64,000 nucleotides of DNA, taken from Okapia johnstoni (taxonomy: Eukaryota; Chordata; Mammalia; Artiodactyla; Giraffidae). The stretch covers positions 29,666,001-29,730,000 of the forward strand of contig CM044320.1 in NCBI GenBank assembly GCA_024291935.2. Reading direction: 5' to 3'. The position numbers and the translations under genes are program-made. Position 1 is the stretch's first letter. Each line of letters begins with the position of its first letter. The notes beneath the pieces were generated by a model. That model was given only the letters and a program-made list of their open reading frames with translations. It had not been told where the DNA came from and made no database searches. Of this stretch, positions 56,496 to 64,000 are shown piece by piece.

Positions 56496-58109
56496 GCACC
56501 AAGATCAAAAGCCACCTCTCTATTTCCTAGATTCTCCCAGAGAATTAATTTTCTCTGCCCTCTTTGGGATTAATTAATATAATTTATAGCATTTAATTAA
56601 CATAGCTTTTACAATAATACAATGCTTTGCATTAGAGCATTTTGTGTTGTCTCCACTTTTTAAATTTTTATGTACAACAACTAACTCAACAAAATGACCA
56701 AGAAGTATTTGTTGAATAACAATTTGGAAATGAGTTGCTAGAAAGCATTTTTGAAGGTATGCTTATAAAAAGAAAACTAATAACTATCTGTGTTGACGGT
56801 ATATAGAGTTTGGATTACTCCAAGGAAGAGAATATATCTTTCAAGTATTCTTTTGGGGAAGGCTCTATAGAAAGAGAAATTCACAAACCAAACCGATGTC
56901 AGTTAAATGCTTTTTTGTTTTCACTTTCTGATAAAGACACTAACAAGAAAAGAAATGGTCCTAGGGCATCCAAAAGCTTCAGGAAATAATAATAATAGTG
57001 GGCCAGAATAACCCACACACTGAGCCATGAGCCTCTGATTACTTAAAAATGTGGTCAGACAGTACTACAGAGATACATCTGAATGAGGTGAAAGGAGAAA
57101 ATTGTAGAAAAGACTCTTGAATAGGATCACGGCAGAAAGGAAATGACAAGAAAGAAGCTCTACCATGTCATTTTTTCCCCCTTATATCTTGGGAGTTCAT
57201 GTTTTGAACAAGTGGTTTCTATAACAATCAATGAAACAGGGGCCGACTATGGAGCCCCTGCTGTGTGGCAAGTCCTGTTCGGTTTTGAAATCATTGAAAG
57301 GTTTGACTACGAGGAAGATGTTATTTAGGTTCCATGAAAGATAACACAGGAATAGGATTTATTGAAACCAATCCTGTGATCAGAATCTCTTCTTTTATTA
57401 ACAACTACTAAACGAAATACAGCTGCATTTGCCCAGCACCCGTAGGTAGTAAAGTTTCATTGATACCTCAGAGGACAAAGAGGGAAAGTGTGAGAATGAA
57501 CTCTTGGATAATTTTTAAAAGACACCTAATACCAAAACATTCTCTCAGTTTTAACTCTAAGCCTCTCTTCCAATCAAAACACTACAAAAGTTATTAAAAT
57601 ATTTAAATTGCCTGACTTTGGCCTTGGCTTTTCCCTGTCCCTTTGGCTGCTTTTCCACTTTATGCCCCCATTTTTACTTACATAAAATGAGGATAATCTG
57701 CCAAACTGCATTATAGCCTTGTAGTGAGATCAAACAAATATACATATGGGACTGATAAATTTTTGAAACACAGGAGTAATTATTGTCAGTTATATTGTAA
57801 TTTATTATTTAACAATAGTAACAACCCTCAAAAAATAACAATAGAATGAAGCAAGAGATGTAATTTCTAAATCATTCAATTATTTCTTACTTTGTCTAGA
57901 AATAACATTATAAATAAAGCGAAACATAACAATGTCCATAGTTCTTATGGATTACAAAACTGAGCTTCATCCGGGCTCTAAATAATGAATCAGGCTAATT
58001 AAATACTCACTCAATTATTTGAAGAGGGGAGAAAAAAAGCTTTTACCTTTTGGCTTTCGATTAGATAGGGGATAAAATATGGTAAGGGTTCCTATTATGT
58101 ATGGGAGTT
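56496..58109. other. Repeat-poor interval
   Basis: About 1.6 kb without recognised repeats. A 61-codon plus frame at 57143-57328 has no recognisable family. Nothing supportable as a gene. Confidence 0.45.
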
Positions 58110-58240
58110 GATTCCCTGGAGAGGGAAATGGCAACCTACTCTAGTACTCTTGCTTGGAGGATCCCGTGGATGGAGGAGCCTGATGGGCTACAGTTAAGTG
58201 GTTGCAAAGAGTCAGACAAGACTGAGCGACTTCACTTAAC
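58110..58240 (+). mobile_element. 5'-truncated Bov-tA SINE
   Basis: Begins at attccctggagagggaaatg, so the tRNA head is absent. The tail is present to actgagcgacttcact. Confidence 0.88.
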
Positions 58241-58367
58241 ATGAAGTTCAGATGGCTTCCAGAAATCACATGTATCTTTAAAGGATAGGACAGAGACCAA
58301 AAAAAAAAGAATGTTGAAATTATCAGTTTGTCAGAGGAAACTAACCTTGGACTTGAGAAAACATTGA

Positions 58368-58693
58368 GGGTTTCCCCGGTGGCTCAGTGGTAAAGAATCC
58401 ACCTGCCAATGCAGGAGACACAGGTTTGATCCCTGATCTGGGAAGATCCCACATGCTGCAGGGCAACTAAGCCCATGTACTCAAGTATTGAGCCTGTGCT
58501 TGAGTCCAGGAGCTGAAACTGCTGAGCCCAAGGGCCACAATTACTGAAGCCCGAGTGCCGTAGAGCCTGTGCTCCTACAAGAGAAGCCACCAAAATAAGC
58601 CCACACACCGCAACTAGAGAGAAGTCCACACAATAACAAACACCCAGCACAGCCAAAACTAGATACATTAATAATTTTTTTTTTTAAAAAAAA
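58368..58693 (+). mobile_element. CHR-type tRNA SINE
   Basis: Full-length: gtttccccggtggctcagtg head, B-box-like ggtttgatccc, long CHR body (gagaagccaccaaaataagc), then a T12A8 end. Target-site duplication gaaaacattga (58357-58367) and gaaagcattga (58694-58704), one mismatch. Confidence 0.93.
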
Positions 58694-58758
58694 GAAAGCA
58701 TTGACGTATTTACACATCACCAGAACAGGCTGCTGCTTTTTTTTTTTAAAAAAAAAAA
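58674..58758. repeat. Two T-run/A-run palindromes
   Basis: T12A8 at 58674-58693 and T11A11 at 58737-58758. The second is a perfect 22-bp palindrome. Confidence 0.9.
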
Positions 58759-61034
58759 ATCAGGTTAAACAGGTACTTAACTCTGTTAAAGGAGAAAAGA
58801 GAAGTTTCTTTTAACTGGGCTGATTAATTGCTTTATTTCTCTTTGTTCATTAATCCAGTCAATTAGCCCTAGTTGCATAAGTGGAGGGAAGTTGCTCTGG
58901 ATGTATGGCTGAGGGGTACGGCTGAGGCTCTCCCCTCAGCACAATCTGTGATTTCTCTCTGCTGGCAACGGGAACCAGCTGGGTCTGGGAGATGCTGAAA
59001 ACTCAAGTGTATTGCACCCTAACAAAAGGTGGAAATAAAGATGAGTAATTGCCCAAGAATCATTTTCAATAAATTAATGTAGAAAAATAAGAGCACACTA
59101 TTTAAGAAAAAAGAGGGAGTACCACAAAATTTAAGGGGAGGTTATGATCTTCCTCCGTGCAAAGTAATTGTCACTTTAATTACTACATTTAGTGCATAGG
59201 AAAAAGAGTTGAATGATCTATAATGAATTAAGAAATTGTTGACATTATCTCTTTTTCCCCTGGGAGGGTTTTGTTTTTTGGTAGTTTTTAATGTTTGTTT
59301 TCACTTGACAAGTTAATAGATGTGTGAGGATTAGATAATATCTATAAATGTCTTGAGATTCCCCAATTTAATATGAATATACATAGTTACAAGATATATA
59401 CACCAAAGGAAATGTATAGATTAAAGCAACTACATGTTCATTTTGGAAGGGGCGGGGTACTTAGACTTATAGTCTTGACTTTAGAATAATGGTTACCTTT
59501 TATCTAAATTCATCCTTGTTTGATCACAAGGAGGGTAATTCAGAAAAACTGAAATGTTTTGAAGACGACACCCTCATTGATCTTGATGATTTAGGGAGAC
59601 TGGCTTATCCTCCCTTTCATGCAGGATTACTTCTAATGTTTTCCAGGGGAACCCGAGTGCATCCATGCAGTGGTCCCCTAAATCTTTTGCTTTACAAAAT
59701 AACCAGCCAAAGTTCTTGGGATGGGCTAGGAAAGAGGCAAAGACATTAGGATTCTCCAATGCACTAATTGATTTAGCAGCAGTTTAAAACAATGTTGAGC
59801 ATTGTCAGAGATGTTCCTTGGAGGCATTAAATCAAGTTTCCCAAGATGGATTGCATGCTAACCACATACTATCTAAAAATCTCAAGGGCTGTTTATTGTT
59901 CTGCAATTTATGATCGTCTTGTTAGAAGATTGCACATCAGCTTCCCTCGAGCCCAGGAAGAAACAGAGACAAATAGCATGCAAACTATATTGAACAATTC
60001 ATTATATTATATTGTAGAAACCTAAGCACAGTGTGGAGATAACCCTTTTATGCGTGCTGCCTTATTGAACAGTAATCACTCTGTAATGCTTTAGATATTT
60101 AAATCATATTTATAATAACACATATTAATGTAACATCCCTCATAAAGTTCTCAAGGCATTTTATGGGGTATATAAACCATGGAAAAATACAAAATTTTAA
60201 AATTCAGATATACCTACCCTGGGGTCTTGGAGGCAACCTAATGAGGAATATATACAAAATCCCAGGCTGACAGTTTAACTATTTAAGTAGCATATAGAAT
60301 AACTCAAAGACATTTTAAGATATTGCTGGTTACGAACTCATTCTTTATCTAAATATTTGGCCAGGCTGTATAAGTGCTTACTTTCAGCTTTACTGTTATG
60401 GCTAGGAAGAAAGAGATTAAAATTATTTAGAACATTTTCAATCAAAGCTTTCAAATTCACATGCTGGAAAATCGATCACTGATTTGGGTTTATGTATTCC
60501 ATAAAATTACCTTCTTAGAGGACTGGGGTTAATTTTAAAACAAATGAAGGTATTTAACTTGGCATGGCCTGCCTAGATTTGGCGTAGTGCTCTGCCTCTA
60601 TGTGTCTTGTAGATAATTCGATAATTAGTTGTTGACTGATTAATCTTCAAAGAAATGGAGTGGGGTGCTTTGAGGGTTCATGAGGATATTCTATCCTTTT
60701 CATAATATGGGAGGAAAGCCATCAGGGGTCTAAACAAAGCTAGTCATGTCACCTAAATGTTTGTTTTTTTTACCCTTGAGTTCAACACATAACTATGGGA
60801 AGGTTTGCAAACAACCTGACAACATACATAACAGTACTTAATACTCAGAGTGGGAAGTTCAGCACTGTCTTATTCATAACATCCAAAGCAGGAATAAAAG
60901 GAATTAAAGAATATTCTCATATACAGTTATTCTGCTTTCAAATGAATGAGGCATATAATATTTCATTTTCTAAAATGTAATTTGTTCAAAAAGTCTGATG
61001 GAGGAGAGAATATCACAGGAAAAGAACTTTTCTA
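58759..61034. other. Repeat-free island, possible conserved elements
   Basis: About 2.3 kb with no recent repeats. 58800-58880 carries clustered TAAT/ATTA cores (ctgattaattg, cattaatcca, caattag), and 59760-60180 is complex, non-repetitive, AT-rich sequence. This resembles the texture of conserved non-coding enhancers, which is an inference only. The frame 59489-59749 (86 codons) has no recognisable domain. Faint old L1-like sequence may lie at about 60830-60980. Confidence 0.4.
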
Positions 61035-61232
61035 GGACTCCCCTGGCCATTCAATGGTTAAGACTTGACTGTCCAGTGCAGGGAGTAGGGGTTTGATCCC
61101 TGGCTGGGAACTAAGATCCCACATGCCTCGTGGCAAAAAAACCCAAACATAAAAAACAGAAACAATATTGTAACAAGATCAAAAAAGACTTTAACAATGG
61201 TCCACATCAAAAAAAAGAAATCTTAAAAAAAT
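61035..61232 (+). mobile_element. CHR-type tRNA SINE, short form
   Basis: ggactcccctggccattcaa head, aggggtttgatccctggctg B-box region, aactaagatcccacatgcct, then an A-rich end with aagactttaacaatggtcca. Confidence 0.88.
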
Positions 61233-62009
61233 ATATATTTTCTGACTATAAGTCAGTCACACCATTAGCAGTTATGCCACACACTGCAGCTTTTCAGTTC
61301 CCTTTATTGCACTTGGTTTGATTCTATTATTGCACATACCTTATTCAGTGGCTAGGAACATATCAAGTGTTCCAGGAAAGGAAGAGAATAAATGCAGAAT
61401 AACCAACTCCCAAGTTGTTCAGTAGTGTTCCTAGGGTCAGAACACTTTCTTGACAACATCATCTGCAACACATTAATACAACTTCGAACGTGTCATGTGA
61501 AGGACATATTCCGGTGTGAATGAATGGTTTCCTTTTTGTTGAACCCAGCAGGAATTAGTTATTAGCACTGAATCTCAATTGTTTAAATATAATGAAAATT
61601 TTCTCAGTGGTATCCTGCAGGCTGTCTGGTTCGGTGTTCTTAATTTTTAAGAAAGATGTTAAATCAAGAACTCTGCTCCCTAGTATTGCCATCTTCTGTT
61701 TAAGTTGCAGTGGATACAAACCTCTTTTTATGAAAGTAGGGCTTTCTGGAAACACACCTAAGCTCAGGTCTAACTGCAAAAGAAAGACTCTTTCTTTAGA
61801 ATAGACGAGCTGCTTCACTGTTTTAACCAGAACTATCTGGACCATTTATCTCCAATTTTCTTAAATTCTGAATTCAAGCCTCTAGAGTCCAAGCATAAAG
61901 CATCAGGAAAGATTTAAAATATTTCCAAAAGTTCTGTAACTTTAATAATTTCAATTCACTCCTGAACTTCATGTTTATAAAATTCCTGAGGACGATTACC
62001 TATTGCATT
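61233..62009. other. Unique interval with 96-codon minus frame
   Basis: No repeat recognised. A minus-strand frame, 61845-61555, is open for 96 codons from a Met but matches nothing I recognise. It has no upstream promoter features and its length is not exceptional for AT-rich DNA; it is not called as a gene. Confidence 0.4.
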
Positions 62010-62130
62010 TACTGTGCTTCACTCAAGGACTATTTATTTGTTGAGGACCTGCTCCGTGCAGGTTTCTGTGCTGAGTATCAAGAATTCAGCAACAAATGCA
62101 GTCTGTGACTGCATGGATTTCCAGTTTAAG
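62010..62130 (+). mobile_element. Possible ancient LINE 3' repeat
   Basis: actatttatttgttgaggac, then gctgagtatcaagaattcagc, resembles the same old mammal-wide repeat seen at 18.7 kb. Short and diverged. Confidence 0.35.
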
Positions 62131-62607
62131 CACTTTCAGCTTCTAGATGATTAGATGATTTGGGGGGGAAATGGTCTGTGTAAGCAATTTTGTGCCTATT
62201 TATTTCAGTAAGTCTGATAGAACCTTGATGTGGGCCTTCTTATTTTAAACAAATGGTCAACCTTCCTCATATCTTGTAATTAAGAACATTCTAAATAGTG
62301 TTACTTCTTTAATCAGAAAGTGTGACACATGATCAAGTACCTATGCATGCTAAGGATGCTAGGAGTGCTAAGGATCTGTGGACATCTCTCTGACAGATTT
62401 CAAGAATTCTGGCTTTTTCTCACTGCAAGTGTTTTTCTTACTGTTTTAAGAGCCCCTGCCCAACAACAACTTCAGATGCACACTAAAAATGTATGTTCAG
62501 TGTCATTGAAAATAAATCAAAAGGACTTCTGATATAGGCTTTCATCTATTGCTGTTTGTGAACTGCACTCCAGAGAAGCTATGCAGGATAAAATGTTCAC
62601 AGAATGA
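62131..62607. other. No recognised feature
   Basis: Unique sequence. The plus frame at 62329-62532 has no recognisable domain. Confidence 0.45.
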
Positions 62608-62826
62608 TGGTTGATGGCTCATTGGAAAAGACCCTGATTCTGGGAAAGATTGAGGGCAGAAGGATAAGGGGGCAACAGAGGATGAGATGGTTGGATGGCA
62701 TCATCAACTCAATGGACAGATCTGAGCAAACTCTGGGAGTTAGCAGAGGGCAGAGGAGCCTGGCGTGCTGCTGTCCATGGGGTCACAGAGAGTCAGACAC
62801 CACTTAGCAACTGAACAATAACAACA
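62608..62826 (+). mobile_element. BovB 3' end fragment
   Basis: ctcattggaaaagaccctga through gacagaggatgagatggttg to the terminal cttagcaactgaacaataac. About 220 bp, 5'-truncated. The short frame over it is C-terminal BovB/tail sequence. Confidence 0.9.
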
Positions 62827-63244
62827 AATTAACTCAAAATCTGTCTTCATACTGTAACATTTATTGAAGTGCTTTTATTTAGGTCTTTAGATCAAACCAG
62901 AGTCAGCCTCCTTTCTTTATCACTTACAGCTTCTAAAATGGTTTAACTCAGTTGTAATGTTCCTACTAATCTTCTCTCTATGAATTTAAGACCCTCTATT
63001 GAGTCTTAAACAAACATGCACCATTTGATGTGGTTCATAAAATTCCCAACATTCTAGTCATTTGTTTCTCTCTGACCGCATGCAGATACTTCCACAACCC
63101 TCTACTCTGGAAAGATGTTATTGACAAAACTTCTGGGGTAGGGAATCCTCCTATAAGGTGGATTGATTAAAATAAGGTATTGCTTCCTCTTTTTGCCTCT
63201 TAATCTGCAATCTTAGTATAAGTTCCCTAAAATAAATTGACCGA
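62827..63244. other. No recognised feature
   Basis: Unique sequence. Confidence 0.45.
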
Positions 63245-63530
63245 TAATTGCAAAAGGTTATATGATAGTGGTTAAAATATGGCTCAGGAATTAAACTTCC
63301 TATGTTCAAATCTGAGCACTGCTGATTACTATCTTTGTAACCTTGAACCAACTGATTAACTATTTCTTATGGCTTTTTCTGAGTATATAAAATGGGGATG
63401 GTAAGAAAAACACATAGTTCCTTTGGTTGTGAGAGAATGACCATAAATGAGATAAAGTAATATATACCCACATAGGAATGGAAATGCAGTAAGCACTGTC
63501 AAAACTGTTAGCTATTTTTACCAATTAGCT
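63245..63530 (+). mobile_element. MIR SINE, near full-length
   Basis: atagtggttaaaatatggct, gttcaaatctgagcactgct, then the core gagtatataaaatggggatg and a late gcagtaagcactgtcaaaac; spans most of the about 260-bp consensus with strong divergence. Confidence 0.7.
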
Positions 63531-63639
63531 ATTTTAATACCAAGAGCACTTCCAGAAATGGCAAGTAATATGATTCTTAATTCAAATAATAAAGCTCTAT
63601 TTTTTTATGATTATTTGAAATATTTTGTTTTATCAGAGA

Positions 63640-63780
63640 GTTAAAAAAATTTTGGAGGGTATAATTGCTTGACAATGTTGTGTCAGTTTCTGCTGCACAA
63701 TAATTTGAATCAGCTGTATTTATACATATGTGTTCTCCTTCTTGATCCTCCCTCCCACCCCCATCCCACTCATCAGACAT
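63640..63780 (-). mobile_element. L1 3' end fragment
   Basis: Reverse ruminant L1 terminus (taattgcttgacaatgttgt; gtcagtttctgctgcacaa), followed by a C-rich 3' UTR portion. Confidence 0.85.
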
Positions 63781-64000
63781 TGATATCTAAAATGATGCAA
63801 GTCTAAGTCCCTTGGGAAATCAACTTGTTATTTACTTTGATATTTGGATATTCCAATTCGGTTGAGCTTCGAACATGCTAGTTCATGCCAAAGATTATAG
63901 TATGATTGTTTTAAGATGCCATTGTCCCAAATGTACACAGGTTTGCTTCACATATTTTGAATATATCTAGTTCTTTCTACAAGACTGAAAAAGTTTTACA
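63781..64000. other. No recognised feature
   Basis: Short unique stretch to the window edge. Confidence 0.45.

Noticed and set aside
1..64000. CRISPR arrays, operons, phage or bacterial defence systems
   Set aside because: No regularly spaced repeats, no dense bacterial-type genes and no Shine-Dalgarno-linked frames; repeat content is that of a ruminant genome.

Overview
The window is vertebrate nuclear DNA from a ruminant, most likely a bovid. The diagnosis rests on the interspersed repeats: many Bov-tA SINEs (tRNA-Glu-like head, BovB-derived tail), several BovB (RTE clade) LINE copies, artiodactyl CHR-type tRNA SINEs, ruminant-type L1 3' ends, and older mammal-wide elements (MIR, probable L2, a Tigger DNA transposon, an old LTR and a decayed retroviral pol). 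Cattle, sheep and goat cannot be told apart by eye here. There is no bacterial, phage, CRISPR or operon-like content.

No intact host protein-coding gene, rRNA, tRNA gene or recognisable spliced exon could be supported. The long reading frames are retrotransposon coding remnants or their antisense shadows. The best ones belong to two long BovB copies (about 29.1-31.3 kb and 51.2-55.2 kb) and an L1 ORF2 C-terminus (39.3-40.6 kb, minus strand). All are broken by stops, frameshifts or deletions.

Layout: 0-7.2 kb is a dense nest (twin-primed L1 pieces, Bov-tA insertions with clear target-site duplications, three BovB pieces). 7.2-10.5 kb is repeat-poor. 10.5-16.2 kb has MIR, L2-like sequence, SINEs, an old repeat split by SINEs, a decayed retroviral pol (about 14.97-15.88 kb) and an L1 end. 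16.4-28 kb is scattered SINE, CHR, L1, BovB and LTR fragments. 29.1-31.3 kb is a 2.2 kb BovB. 32.4-36.6 kb is mainly old L1. 38.4-41 kb is CHR, L1, CHR. 42-45 kb has SINEs and an AC microsatellite. 45.2-48.6 kb is repeat-poor, with a CpG-richer patch containing CCAAT and TATA motifs. 50.7-55.7 kb is an L1 split by a nearly full-length BovB. 55.7-64 kb is mostly unique sequence with a few SINEs, including a repeat-free, TAAT-rich stretch at 58.8-61.0 kb.

The elements do not form a pathway. They record serial retrotransposition: BovB RT/endonuclease presumably mobilised Bov-tA through their shared 3' tail, and L1 insertions were later split by SINEs and BovB. I found no convincing new system. 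The most unusual signals are a 27-nt exact inverted templated insertion inside the 51-55 kb BovB, an in-frame deletion of its RT motif A, a possible TATA/CCAAT promoter near 46.1-46.4 kb, the repeat-free 58.8-61.0 kb island, and a poly-A-only insertion flanked by a direct repeat at 41.46 kb. Family names were assigned by eye; boundaries are good to a few bases where a target-site duplication is given and to tens of bases elsewhere.
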